A program made the translations under genes and the position numbers. Source: Thauera sp. (GTDB lineage: Bacteria; Pseudomonadota; Gammaproteobacteria; Burkholderiales; Rhodocyclaceae). From it: a stretch of 64,000 bases of DNA. A model generated the notes under the pieces. That model searched no databases and was not told the DNA's origin. It saw nothing but the letters and a program-made list of their open reading frames with translations. The stretch lies in the NCBI GenBank assembly GCA_017302295.1, contig JAFLDS010000016.1:21486-85485 (forward strand), read 5' to 3'. Positions 16,338 through 25,094 of the stretch are shown in pieces (the first letter of the stretch is position 1; every line of letters starts with the position of its first letter).

Positions 16338-18656
16338 ATGAGCGAAATCGATCTCCACAAGTTCTTCCTCGAGCAGGTCCGCCTGTTCGAAAGCTTCCCC
16401 GCCGACAAGGTCGAGGAAATCGTCGGCAAGTCCCGTCTCGTCACCTTCGAGGGCAACGAGGCCATCATGGAGACCGGCGACCGCGGCCGCTTCATCGGCG
16501 TCATCGTCAGCGGCCACGCCGAAGTCTCGGTCACCGACAACACCGGTGTGCGTACCGTCATCCAGCAACTCGGGCCGGGCGACATCTGCGGCGCGATTTC
16601 GCTGCTCACCGGTGACCCCATCATCGCCGACGTGATCGCCGGCAACCGCTGCTTCGTGCTGACGATCCCGCAGGAGGTCGTGCATGCGCACATCCTCGGC
16701 AATCCGAAGGCGGTGGCCTATCTGTCGCGCGTGCTGACCGACGTCACCCGGGCGATGTCGGTGGACATCGTCACCGCCAGGGCGCGCGCGGTGGCCAAAT
16801 CCGTGGATCCCTACGCGCTGTCGCTGAAGACCGAGATGCCGGGCAAGGTGGTGGTGCTCAATGTCGGCCTGAGCCAGATCCACTTCGGCATCTACGACAC
16901 GCAGGACCTCGGCGCCGACGTGCAGGGCGTGATCGACAACACCGATGCGAGCGTTGCCCGCGTCAGCGTGCGCGTGGGCACGCAGAGCCGGACTTACGAG
17001 CGCGCGTCGTTCCCGCACTCCGAACTGTTCGCGGTGATGCAGGAAGCGGCGGAAAAGCTCGGCAGCCACTTCGCCTTCCATCTGCCTGACGTGATCGCCG
17101 TCGGCCATCGCGTGGTGCATGGCGGCAGCCGTTTTTCCAGCGCGGTCGTCATCACCGCCAGCGTGATCGCCGACATCGAGGCGCTGGCGCCGTTCGCACC
17201 GCTGCACAACCCGCAGAACCTCGCCGGTATCGAAGTGGCGATGAAGCAGCTGCCTCACGTACCCCATGTGGCGGTGTTCGACACCGCCTTCCACCAGACG
17301 CTGCCGCCTTACGCCTATCTGTACGGACTGCCGTACGAGCTCTACAAGCAGGAAGGCATCCGCCGCTACGGCTTCCACGGCACCTCGCACCGCTACGTGT
17401 CGCTGAAGTCCGCCGAGGTGCTCAAGCGCTCGCTGGGCGAGCTCGAGATCGTGTCCTGCCACCTCGGCGTCGGCGCATCCATGTGCGCGATCGACCACGG
17501 CCGCTCGGTCGACACCACCATGGGCATGACGCCGACCGATGGCCTGATCATGCCGTCGCGGGCCGGCAGCCTCGACCCGGCGGTCATGATCAGGCTCATG
17601 GAGCACTACAAGATGTCGCCGGCGGAACTGTCCGACCTGGTGAACAAGCAAAGCGGCCTGAAGGGCATCTCGGGCCTGTCGGGCGACATCCGCGAGATCG
17701 AGGAAGCGGCCAACGACGGCCACCACCGCGCGCTGCTCGCGCACAAGGCCTTCTGCTACCAGATCCGCAAGAACATCGGCGCCTACGTCGCGGCGATGGG
17801 CGGCATCGACGTGCTCGCCTTCACCGGCGACGTCGGCGAGACCAGCGCCGCGGTGCGCAGCCTGGCCTGCCAGGGCCTGGGCTACATGGGCATCAAGCTC
17901 GACGAGGAGCGCAACCGCAATCTCGGCCGGCTGAGCTCGCACGCCATCATCTCGGCCGACGACTCGCCGGTGAAGATCCTCGTCATCGCCAACGACAACG
18001 AGCGCCTCGTCGCCTGGGAAACCCTGCGCGCGATCGAGCGCAACGAGCTGCTCGTGGGCACGGACGAGAAGAAGCACCCGATCCCGATCGAGATCTCCGC
18101 CCACCACGTGCATCTGTCGCAGGCCGATGTGGACAAGCTGTTCGGCCCCGGTCACCAGCTCACGCCGCAGCACGAACTGTCCCAACCCGGGCAGTACGCC
18201 TGCGCGGAGAAGGTGCATCTGGTCGGCCCCAAGGGGCGCATCGCCAACGTGCGCGTGCTCGGCCCGACGCGCAAGGAAACCCAGGTCGAGATCGCGATGA
18301 CCGAGCAGTTCAAGGTCGGCATCCAGCCGCCGATCCGAGAATCGGGCGACCTCGCCAACACGCCGGGCATCACGCTGGAAGGCCCGGCCGGCAGCACCAC
18401 CATCGAGCGCGGCGTGATCTGCGCCCAGCGTCACATCCACATGACGCCGGAAGACGCGCTGCGCCTGCATGTGCGCGACAAGTACATCGTGCGCGTGCGC
18501 ATCGAGGGCGAGCGCGAGCTGATCTACGGCGACGTGGTGGTGCGCGTCAGCCCCTCCTACCGTCTGGCGATGCACATCGACACCGACGAAGGCAACGCGG
18601 CGAACATCCGCACCGGCATGGTCGGCTACATCGACGCGATCCAGAGCCGTCACTGA
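16338..18656 (+). CDS. Three-domain fusion: cyclic-nucleotide-binding domain, acetate-kinase-like domain, PduL phosphotransacylase domain
   Basis: This 772-residue protein starts at MSEIDLHKF. Residues about 1-150 are a Crp-type cNMP-binding domain (VSGHAEVSVTDNTGVRT, GDICGAISLLTGDP). Residues about 170-575 are an acetate/propionate kinase: GHRVVHGG with Arg258, VFDTAFHQTLP, RRYGFHGTSH, MPSRAGSLDP and FTGDVGETS keep the expected catalytic Arg, Asp, His, Arg and Glu. From 580 to the end is a PduL-type phosphotransacylase with both zinc-binding motifs, ISAHHVHLS and AQRHIHM. Together the two enzymes interconvert acyl-CoA and acyl phosphate, then acyl phosphate and ATP. The nucleotide-contact motif near N175 (NVGLSQIH) departs from the usual NxGSSSxK. 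The joined regulator suggests allosteric control of acetate or propionate overflow. Confidence 0.85.
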   Translation: MSEIDLHKFFLEQVRLFESFPADKVEEIVGKSRLVTFEGNEAIMETGDRGRFIGVIVSGHAEVSVTDNTGVRTVIQQLGPGDICGAISLLTGDPIIADVIAGNRCFVLTIPQEVVHAHILGNPKAVAYLSRVLTDVTRAMSVDIVTARARAVAKSVDPYALSLKTEMPGKVVVLNVGLSQIHFGIYDTQDLGADVQGVIDNTDASVARVSVRVGTQSRTYERASFPHSELFAVMQEAAEKLGSHFAFHLPDVIAVGHRVVHGGSRFSSAVVITASVIADIEALAPFAPLHNPQNLAGIEVAMKQLPHVPHVAVFDTAFHQTLPPYAYLYGLPYELYKQEGIRRYGFHGTSHRYVSLKSAEVLKRSLGELEIVSCHLGVGASMCAIDHGRSVDTTMGMTPTDGLIMPSRAGSLDPAVMIRLMEHYKMSPAELSDLVNKQSGLKGISGLSGDIREIEEAANDGHHRALLAHKAFCYQIRKNIGAYVAAMGGIDVLAFTGDVGETSAAVRSLACQGLGYMGIKLDEERNRNLGRLSSHAIISADDSPVKILVIANDNERLVAWETLRAIERNELLVGTDEKKHPIPIEISAHHVHLSQADVDKLFGPGHQLTPQHELSQPGQYACAEKVHLVGPKGRIANVRVLGPTRKETQVEIAMTEQFKVGIQPPIRESGDLANTPGITLEGPAGSTTIERGVICAQRHIHMTPEDALRLHVRDKYIVRVRIEGERELIYGDVVVRVSPSYRLAMHIDTDEGNAANIRTGMVGYIDAIQSRH

Positions 18657-18661
18657 GGCGG

Positions 18662-20809
18662 CTAACGCCGCAACAGGTCCGGCACCAGCGCCTCTGCGGC
18701 GAAAGCGCCGGAGATCATCACCGCCTCGATGCCGGGGCCGTGGGTGGCAGCCCCCGCCACCACGAGGTTTCGCACCGGCGAGCGGGTGGGGATCTTGCCG
18801 CGCTCGGCCTTCACCCCGTAGATGCTGCCGTCGCTGGTCCAGCCGTAGCGGTGGAAGGTGACGGGGCTGGCATCGGTTCGATAGACGATGCGCGCGTCGA
18901 TGTCGGGAATTGCCTGTTTGGCCAGGGCGATCATGCGGTCGCCTGCGGCCCGCTTGCGTGCGAGATAGGCGGCCGATCGGCGATGCGCCCGATACTCGCC
19001 GTTGCCCCGGGCGACGCCGTCATCATCGGCCGGGATTCCGGGGAACCAGGACGGCGCCTCCTTCGAGCCGATCAGCGTCAGCAACTCGACCGTCGAATAG
19101 CCGGCCTGCGCGCAGTCCGGATCGACCCTGGACGGGATGACCATCGAAACGTCACCGGCCGTGCCCTGGATATGGATGATGGGCGGTAGGTCGAGCTCAC
19201 CGCGCAAGGCGAGGCTGACGGCGAAAGCCGAGCAGGCCGGCCGCAGCGGTCCGACCTGCTCCTCCAGCCGCCGCGCCAGGGGTTCGTCGGCGAGCAGGTG
19301 ATGCAAGCTCGTGCGCAGGTCGGCGTTCGTGACGACCGCGCGAGCCCGCACGCAGCGTTCCGGTGCGCCGCGCTTGCTTGTCACGACGCCGCAGGCGGCA
19401 CCTTCCGCGGTGAGGATGCGGCTGACCGCCGTGTGCAGATTGACCGCGCCGCCGCGTGCTTCGATCGCGTCCACGAGCCGCTGCGCGATGCGCCCCGATC
19501 CCCCCAGCGGGTAGTACCCGCCGCGGAAGTGGTAGCCGAAGATCGGGACCATTTCGCGCACCAGGGTGTGTTCGAGGTCGTCCGTGATGTAGCCGGCCAG
19601 GGCCGAGATCCGCCTCAGTACCGCCGCATCGCGCACGTGGCGGCCGACGAATGCCTGCCAGGGGCGATCGAGCCAGGTCGCGGCGAGCGGATGACGGCGC
19701 GCGAAATCGAGCAGGCCCCGCGGCGTCGAGGGCGTCCCGGGAATCCCGCCGCGCTCTGCGGCAGTCGAGAACATCGCCTCGTACACGGCGTGGATGTCGT
19801 CGAAAAGCGCGCGCAGGCCCGCCGCTTCGGCCGGGAACTCGTTTGCCAGCAGGCCCACGTAGGCGTGCCAGTCGCGCGGTACGTCAATCGCGTGACCATC
19901 CTGGATGTAGCGGTGATCGAGACGCACCCACTGCGCCTCGTCGGCGATCCCCAGGCGTTCGAACACGCTGCGCACGGTGCCGCCCGGGTGCCAGCCCGAG
20001 ACGTCATGCACACCGGCGTCGAAACGGAAGTTCAGTGCTTCTCCGGTCTGGGGATCGCGCAAGCGAGCCCGGCGTAGCCAGGTGTGGGAGAAACCGCCTG
20101 GCACCACGTGCTGCTCGAAGACCGCGACCTTGAGGCCCGCGTCGGCAAGCAGCGCAGCGGCAGTCAGCCCGCCGATGCCCGCGCCGATCACCGCCACGTC
20201 GCAATCATCCGGATCGTCGCTCGCGACTGGCGCCGCGCGGAAGTCAGGCGCAGGCCAGTCATTCCGGCGATCGCCCGCGGCCATCTTGCGCAAGCCGCGT
20301 GCGGCGAGCAGCTGCGGCAGCAGGATGGACGCGACGCCGCCGAGCGCGGCGGGCAGCCAGTGGGCAGGCGCTGGCAGCGCCAACCACGCCGCTGCGGCAA
20401 GCCAGGTGAACAAGGCCGCCCACAGGGCCGACAGCTTCATGTTGACCGCGACGAAGAGCGGAGCTTCACTGGCGCCGCCAAAGTCGGCGGCCGAGAACTC
20501 CGCGGTCCATGGCTGTCGCCGGACAAGGCCGACGACGGCGCCCATCGCGAGGCAAGCCATGACGATGGCCATCGCGCGGGACGTGACGGTGACCGCGCCG
20601 CTTGCGAGCGCCGCAGCGGCCAGACCGAAACCGACGATCAGGCCGGCCTCGAACGTTGGCGGGAGCTGACGGCCACGCTTCAGCAAGGACGCGCCCAGTG
20701 CCCAGCCGAAGGCGGCAAGCGCGCCCGGCATGGGATACCCTTGCGACGCCGCGATCAGGAAGATCGGCAGTGGAATCAGCAACAGATTGACGTGGAGGAA
20801 GGTCTTCAT
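18662..20809 (-). CDS. Phytoene-desaturase-like FAD oxidoreductase with N-terminal membrane domain
   Basis: The start at 20809 (MKTFLHVNLLL) gives 715 residues. The first 175 form about six membrane helices resembling an intracellular-septation/IspZ-like module, including RRQPWTAEFSAADFGG. From residue 205 is an FAD enzyme with GAGIGGLTAAALLADAG (209 onward) and a C-terminal NLVVAGAATHGPGIEAVM FAD-binding segment. It is closest in pattern to carotenoid desaturases, isomerases and retinol saturases, so a lipophilic membrane substrate is likely. No other carotenoid gene is present. Two palindromes upstream and a divergent TetR gene suggest ligand-induced expression. Confidence 0.8.
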   Translation of the reverse strand: MKTFLHVNLLLIPLPIFLIAASQGYPMPGALAAFGWALGASLLKRGRQLPPTFEAGLIVGFGLAAAALASGAVTVTSRAMAIVMACLAMGAVVGLVRRQPWTAEFSAADFGGASEAPLFVAVNMKLSALWAALFTWLAAAAWLALPAPAHWLPAALGGVASILLPQLLAARGLRKMAAGDRRNDWPAPDFRAAPVASDDPDDCDVAVIGAGIGGLTAAALLADAGLKVAVFEQHVVPGGFSHTWLRRARLRDPQTGEALNFRFDAGVHDVSGWHPGGTVRSVFERLGIADEAQWVRLDHRYIQDGHAIDVPRDWHAYVGLLANEFPAEAAGLRALFDDIHAVYEAMFSTAAERGGIPGTPSTPRGLLDFARRHPLAATWLDRPWQAFVGRHVRDAAVLRRISALAGYITDDLEHTLVREMVPIFGYHFRGGYYPLGGSGRIAQRLVDAIEARGGAVNLHTAVSRILTAEGAACGVVTSKRGAPERCVRARAVVTNADLRTSLHHLLADEPLARRLEEQVGPLRPACSAFAVSLALRGELDLPPIIHIQGTAGDVSMVIPSRVDPDCAQAGYSTVELLTLIGSKEAPSWFPGIPADDDGVARGNGEYRAHRRSAAYLARKRAAGDRMIALAKQAIPDIDARIVYRTDASPVTFHRYGWTSDGSIYGVKAERGKIPTRSPVRNLVVAGAATHGPGIEAVMISGAFAAEALVPDLLRR

Positions 20810-20845
20810 CGCACTCACCCAGCCGGACGCGTCCCGGCGAATCAT

Positions 20846-20860
20846 GTTTACGCTGTAAAC
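20846..20860. promoter_or_regulatory. Operator palindrome 1, TetR site
   Basis: GTTTACGCTGTAAAC is an inverted repeat GTTTAC-N3-GTAAAC. It lies between the divergent flavoprotein and TetR genes, and it overlaps the -10 region (TATGTT on the minus strand) of a predicted flavoprotein promoter. Confidence 0.8.
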
Positions 20861-20872
20861 ATAGATCGTGCC

Positions 20873-20887
20873 GTTTACGATGTAAAC
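20873..20887. promoter_or_regulatory. Operator palindrome 2, TetR site
   Basis: GTTTACGATGTAAAC repeats the first site with one changed spacer region, centre to centre 27 bp. It overlaps a minus-strand -35 (TTTACA, 17 bp from TATGTT) and ends 22 bp before the TetR start, so binding could repress both genes. Confidence 0.8.
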
Positions 20888-20908
20888 ACGATTCGCCATA
20901 CTGCCGCC

Positions 20909-21529
20909 ATGAACAAGGCGCGCAACGCGAAAGAAGCTGCTCAGCAGGGCGACCTGCGCGAACGGTTGCTCGACGAGGCGATCACCATCCTGGAGGCGCA
21001 GGGTCCGGAGGCGCTCACGCTGCGGGCAGTGGCTGGCGCGGCAGGTGTCTCGCACATGGCGCCGTACCGCCATTTCGCCGACAAGGAGGCGCTGCTGGCT
21101 GCGATTGCCGAGCGGGGCTTTCGCGCGCTGTCGGCAGCCATGGGCGATGCGGGGAGGTCCGGTCAGGACCTGCTGTCGCAGTTGCACGCTTTCGGCTTGG
21201 CTTACCTTGCCTTCGCCCGCCGCCGCCCGGCGCTGTACCGGCTGATGTTCGGTCCGGCGCTGGCGGGTAAGCCGCAGTACGCGGCGCTGGCGCAGGCGGG
21301 CGGCGAGGCGTTCGCGCACTGCGCCGATGCGGTCGCCGCGATCCTGCGCGAACGCGCTGTTGTGGCGGACGCCGAGCCGCAGGCCTTGGCCGTCGCCACC
21401 TGGGCGCTCGTCCACGGACTGGCCATGCTGCTGATCGACGGCAGGCTCGCCATTACCGAGGGCGGAGCGGAGGAGGATGCGTTGATCGCGCACGTCCTGG
21501 CTTTGCACGCCAGGACGTTTCGCGGGTGA
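20909..21529 (+). CDS. TetR-family regulator divergent from membrane flavoprotein
   Basis: The 206-residue protein has an N-terminal helix-turn-helix (TLRAVAGAAGVSHMAPYRHF, about residues 40-60) and a C-terminal TetR_C_33-like ligand domain (LAYLAFARRRPALYRLMFGP). The ATG at 20909 follows the two GTTTAC-N3-GTAAAC operators, which fits autoregulation with the divergent flavoprotein gene. The ligand is unknown. Confidence 0.9.
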   Translation: MNKARNAKEAAQQGDLRERLLDEAITILEAQGPEALTLRAVAGAAGVSHMAPYRHFADKEALLAAIAERGFRALSAAMGDAGRSGQDLLSQLHAFGLAYLAFARRRPALYRLMFGPALAGKPQYAALAQAGGEAFAHCADAVAAILRERAVVADAEPQALAVATWALVHGLAMLLIDGRLAITEGGAEEDALIAHVLALHARTFRG

Positions 21530-21617
21530 CGTTGCTGCACGCAGCGGGGCTGAGCGGGCGGTGCCGGCGACGGCGCGGTGTCCGGGTGGCCGGCGGTGCG
21601 CGGGCTCGGCGGCGTCC

Positions 21618-22949
21618 TCAGCGCATCTCGAACGCTTCCTGGTGGAAGCGCATTCCGCCCATCCCGATCGACCGCAAGCCGGCCCGAAGCGTATCGGCGA
21701 GTCCTTGCGGACCGCAGAACCAGATCTCGGCGCGCTTGCCGTGCCGCCCGCGCTCGCGCAGGGTCTCGGCGCTGAGCCGCTCCTTGCGTTCGCTGCACAG
21801 GATGTGCAGCCGCACCGAGGGCAGCGTTGCGCACAGGGCCTCGAGCCGTGCGACGAAGGGGTCCGATTCGCGCTGGCGCACGCTGTAGTAGAAGTCCACA
21901 TCCGGCGCCTTGTCGGGCGTTGCCTGCAGACTCTCGAGCCAGGCGAGGAAGGGCGTCACGCCGATGCCGCCGGCGATCCAGACCTGATCGCGCCTGTGCG
22001 GCCCTGAAGGCAGGTTGAAGCAGCCGTAGGGCCCTTCGATGCGCACCGGCTGCCCGGGCTGCAACCGCCGCGCGAGGCCCTTCGTGTAGTCGCCCAGGGC
22101 CTTGATCTCGAAGCGCACCCGGCCGTCGCCGCGGTCGGCGCTGGCGATGGTGAAGGGGTGGGCGCCTTCGAACTTGTCGAAGGTGACGAAGGCGAACTGC
22201 CCGGCTCGGTGTCCGCGCCAGCCCTCGTTCAGCCGGCAGGTGACTTCGGTCAGTCCGGCGCCGGGCTCGCGCACCGATTCGACCACGCCCTCGACCCGCC
22301 GGCGCTGGCCGATCCAGCCGGCGAGCGCCTGCACGCTGGCCACCGAGCCGCCGGCGATGAGCAGCGCCAGCAGCGCGCCCACCGGCTGACCCCAGTAATC
22401 GAGCGGCGCGAGGAAGGCCGCATGGAAGGCCAGCGTCAGGTACAGCACCGGCATGATCTTGTGCAGATAACGCCAGATCTTGAACGGAAAGCGTTTCCAC
22501 AGCGTCAGCACCAGCATCGCCAGCAGCGCGTAGATGGCGAACTCGCCGAGTTCCTCGGCGACGTCGCGCATCGCTTCGAGGACGCTGCCGCCGTGGTCCT
22601 TGGGCAGACGGCCCTCACGGCCGACGAGCGCCTTGATCACGTCATCGGACATCTCCACCAGCCAATGCAGCGCGGCGAAGCTGATGGCGAGGATGCCCGC
22701 CCACTTGTGCACCCGGTAGATGCGGTCCATGCCGCCGAACGGGCGCTCCAGCCAGGCCGGCCGGGTGGCGAGCACCATCGCCAGCGACATCAGCGAGAAT
22801 GACCACAGGCCGGTGAGCGTCAACGCGTGCTCGCGCACCGCCCAGGCGTTGACGGGCGCGACGGCTGACACGCCGGCTGCGGGTGCCAGCAGGTTCCAGC
22901 CCCACGCCAGGGTGACCAGCGCGATGAATGCAGCGAGAAAGCGTTTCAT
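21618..22949 (-). CDS. Ferric-reductase-like membrane cytochrome b with NAD(P)H/FAD domain
   Basis: The chosen start at 22949 gives 443 residues. About six hydrophobic helices (residues 5-225) contain paired histidines of a ferric-reductase-type haem domain (HKWAGILAISFAALHW, LHKIMPVLYLTLAFHAAF). The C-terminal half is a ferredoxin-reductase module with HPFTIAS for FAD, GGIGVTPFLAW for NAD(P), and CGPQG. It should move electrons from cytosolic NAD(P)H across the membrane. Upstream on the same strand are the periplasmic diheme and monohaem cytochromes DHC and SHP, which are its probable acceptors. Confidence 0.85.
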   Translation of the reverse strand: MKRFLAAFIALVTLAWGWNLLAPAAGVSAVAPVNAWAVREHALTLTGLWSFSLMSLAMVLATRPAWLERPFGGMDRIYRVHKWAGILAISFAALHWLVEMSDDVIKALVGREGRLPKDHGGSVLEAMRDVAEELGEFAIYALLAMLVLTLWKRFPFKIWRYLHKIMPVLYLTLAFHAAFLAPLDYWGQPVGALLALLIAGGSVASVQALAGWIGQRRRVEGVVESVREPGAGLTEVTCRLNEGWRGHRAGQFAFVTFDKFEGAHPFTIASADRGDGRVRFEIKALGDYTKGLARRLQPGQPVRIEGPYGCFNLPSGPHRRDQVWIAGGIGVTPFLAWLESLQATPDKAPDVDFYYSVRQRESDPFVARLEALCATLPSVRLHILCSERKERLSAETLRERGRHGKRAEIWFCGPQGLADTLRAGLRSIGMGGMRFHQEAFEMR

Positions 22950-22962
22950 GATCCGTGCTCCT

Positions 22963-23454
22963 TCAGTCGTCCTCGAAGTAACCCTTCGCGGCGTCGATGT
23001 GGCAGGCGGTGCAGTTGGCCTTGCTGCCCACGTCCTTGCGTGTCCAGTCGGTTTTGGGCACCTCGCGGTGCTCACGCGCCCATTTCGGCAGTTCGGTGAT
23101 CCGTAGCGGCGCCTCGCCCGGCTTCATGCCGCGCAGCAGCTTGCTGGCGTGGCCCGGCGCATCCCCTGCGTTGAGCGTCAGATAGCGGGTGATGGCAGCG
23201 GCCGTGTCGGCATCGACGCTGGCGTCGTCGCCGAAGTGGTTCTGCAGGTCGCCCATCATGCGTTTCCACGAGGCGCCCGGCAGCATCGACGGCGGAAAGG
23301 CCAGGTGGCAGCTGCCGCACTCCTGCAGCGTCAGCTTGTCGGTGACCGGGGGGTAGTACTCGTCGTCGCCGGCCTGTGCCCGGCCGAGCAGCAGCGCAGT
23401 GACCGCCAGCGCAGCGATGCCGACGGCGAGCGGGCGGATGATGTTCGTTGTCAT
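22963..23454 (-). CDS. dhc: Diheme cytochrome c (DHC)
   Basis: The 163-residue precursor has a signal peptide (to about residue 28, GRAQA) and two haem c attachment motifs, CGSCH at 46-50 and CTACH at 148-152. The distance and overall length match the DHC family, whose known partner is SHP. It probably relays electrons between the membrane cytochrome b encoded 13 bp downstream and SHP encoded just upstream. All three genes are in one operon read on the minus strand. Confidence 0.9.
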   Translation of the reverse strand: MTTNIIRPLAVGIAALAVTALLLGRAQAGDDEYYPPVTDKLTLQECGSCHLAFPPSMLPGASWKRMMGDLQNHFGDDASVDADTAAAITRYLTLNAGDAPGHASKLLRGMKPGEAPLRITELPKWAREHREVPKTDWTRKDVGSKANCTACHIDAAKGYFEDD

Positions 23455-23476
23455 GACGGATCTCCTTGGCCTTCGC

Positions 23477-23893
23477 TTACTGCTTCATCATCCAGGCGAG
23501 CCAGTCGCCCTTCTCGCGTGCGCTGCATTCGCGCCCCAGCACTTCGGTGCAGTTGCGCTTGAACCACTTCTCGACCTTGGCCGCGTCGGTGTAGCGCGTC
23601 GGCGAGACGGACACGGCCATCGGCTCGATCGCCTTGCCGGCGCGGGTGCGGCCGGCGGTGCGCGCATCCTCGCCATGGCACGAAGTACAGGCAGGCGTAT
23701 CCGGTTTGCCGCCGCCATGGCGGCTGCGATGGAGGGCTTCGCCGCGTGCGGCGCTGAAGCCGGCGAAGGCCGGGTCGGCGGCGCGGGCTTCTGCGGTGTA
23801 GCGGGCGATCAGGTCTTCGCCCTCGCCGGCAAAGGCGGGCATGTGCAGGCCGGCGGCGCACAGCATCACAAGGGCCTGGCAGGTTCTGGTCAT
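23477..23893 (-). CDS. shp: Sphaeroides haem protein (SHP, DUF1924 family) cytochrome c
   Basis: The 138-residue precursor has a signal peptide ending near AFAGEG, a haem motif CTSCH at 69-73, and a C-terminal WFKRNCTEVLGRECSAREKGDWL region. That region is diagnostic of SHP, a high-spin haem c protein in which an asparagine can serve as a removable ligand; Asn114 followed by Cys115 and Cys123 is the likely equivalent of that Asn and disulfide. SHP binds oxygen and nitric oxide in characterised members. The first gene of the SHP-DHC-cytochrome b operon; physiological role remains poorly understood. Confidence 0.9.
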   Translation of the reverse strand: MTRTCQALVMLCAAGLHMPAFAGEGEDLIARYTAEARAADPAFAGFSAARGEALHRSRHGGGKPDTPACTSCHGEDARTAGRTRAGKAIEPMAVSVSPTRYTDAAKVEKWFKRNCTEVLGRECSAREKGDWLAWMMKQ

Positions 23894-24104
23894 GGTGGGA
23901 TCCTCGGCAGGTGAAGGGGCCGGGTCTGGGCTGCGCGGGGCGCGGCCTTGCCCGAAACTTGCCGCCAGTGTGCGGACCGACGACTGAAGCGAAGCTGAAA
24001 ATCCCCACCGGCTTCCAGCCGATTTACGCGTGCGATGTTGCGCGCCACAATGGGGCGCTCATCGGTGGCCAGCCGGCTCCCCTTCCGTACTCTTGTCCGA
24101 ACGC

Positions 24105-24962
24105 ATGACGACCCTTACGCCCAAGCAAGCACTGCTGCTTTCGATTGCAGCGGCCCTGACCACCATCGCGATGAAGAGCGGCGCCTGGTGGATGACGGGC
24201 TCGGTCGGCTACCTGTCCGATGCGCTCGAGTCACTGGTGAACCTCGCCGGCGCCGGCTTTGCGCTGTGGATGGTGTCGTATGCACAGCAGCCGCCGGACC
24301 GCCAGCATCCCTATGGCCACGGCAAGGCCGAGTACTTTTCGGCCGCATTCGAGGGCGGGCTCATCTTCATCGCCTCGCTCGCCATCCTCGCCACGGCGAG
24401 CGAACGCCTGCTCAATCCGCAGCCCATCGGCCAGCTCGGTTTCGGCACCGCGCTGTCGGTCGGGGCGAGCCTGATCAACTTCCTCGTCGCGCGCGTGCTG
24501 TTGCAGGTCGGGCGTGCGCACCGCTCGCTCGCGCTCGAGGCCGACGCGCGCCACCTGATGACCGACGTGTGGACCACCGCCGGCGTGGTGCTCGGCGTGG
24601 CGCTGGCCGGGTTCTCCGGCTGGCACTGGCTCGATCCGCTGGTGGCCGGCGCGGTGGCGGTCAACATCCTGCGCGAGGGGTGGGAGCTGATGCGCCGCTC
24701 GGTCGATGGCCTGATGGACCGTGCGCAGAGCGACGAGGAGATCGCGGCCATCGCGGCGGTGCTGGATGCCTTCGCGACGGACGGCTGCACCTGGGCCAAC
24801 CTGACGACACGGGTGGCCGGCACGCTGCGCTTCGCTCATGTCGATGTGCGGGTGCCGGGCGAATGGACGGTGACCCATGCCCACGCACTGGCCGACGCGA
24901 TCGAGCGCAGCGTCGAGGAGCGCACCGGCACGCGCCTGCGGACGCACGTCGAGCCGGTTTGA
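24105..24962 (+). CDS. Cation diffusion facilitator (CDF) metal efflux transporter
   Basis: The 285-residue protein starts at MTTLTPKQ. It has six membrane helices with CDF metal-site residues: SVGYLSDALESLVN in helix II, HPYGHGKAEYFSA after helix II, and ADARHLMTDVWTT in helix V, plus a C-terminal cytosolic domain (RFAHVDVRVPGEWTVTHAHALADAIE). It exports divalent metals such as Zn, Fe, Co or Mn by proton antiport. Helix II has YLSDA where Zn transporters have HxxxD, and helix V keeps HLMTD; this pattern leans to the Fe/Zn or Mn subgroup but does not settle specificity. Confidence 0.88.
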   Translation: MTTLTPKQALLLSIAAALTTIAMKSGAWWMTGSVGYLSDALESLVNLAGAGFALWMVSYAQQPPDRQHPYGHGKAEYFSAAFEGGLIFIASLAILATASERLLNPQPIGQLGFGTALSVGASLINFLVARVLLQVGRAHRSLALEADARHLMTDVWTTAGVVLGVALAGFSGWHWLDPLVAGAVAVNILREGWELMRRSVDGLMDRAQSDEEIAAIAAVLDAFATDGCTWANLTTRVAGTLRFAHVDVRVPGEWTVTHAHALADAIERSVEERTGTRLRTHVEPV

Positions 24963-25094
24963 CATACGGGGCGTCGCCACGGCGGCCAAGCTGCCCGGAT
25001 TGGGCAGATGAACACGCCGCCAAGTTGGAATACGATGGCATCGTTCGGTCTCCCTCGCCGGAGTGTCCGGCGAGGGCACCGCCCGTTGCCTACG

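Noticed and set aside
16119-18653. Very long minus-strand frame opposite the kinase fusion
   Set aside because: It is rich in His, Asp, Arg and Val without any family pattern, and the plus strand carries a fully recognisable three-domain protein. GC-rich third positions leave antisense frames open.
20810-21901. 364-residue N-terminal extension of the membrane flavoprotein
   Set aside because: It would cover the TetR gene on the other strand and the twin operators. It is Arg/Ala/Gln-rich and has no domain. The ATG at 20809 gives a sensible membrane start.
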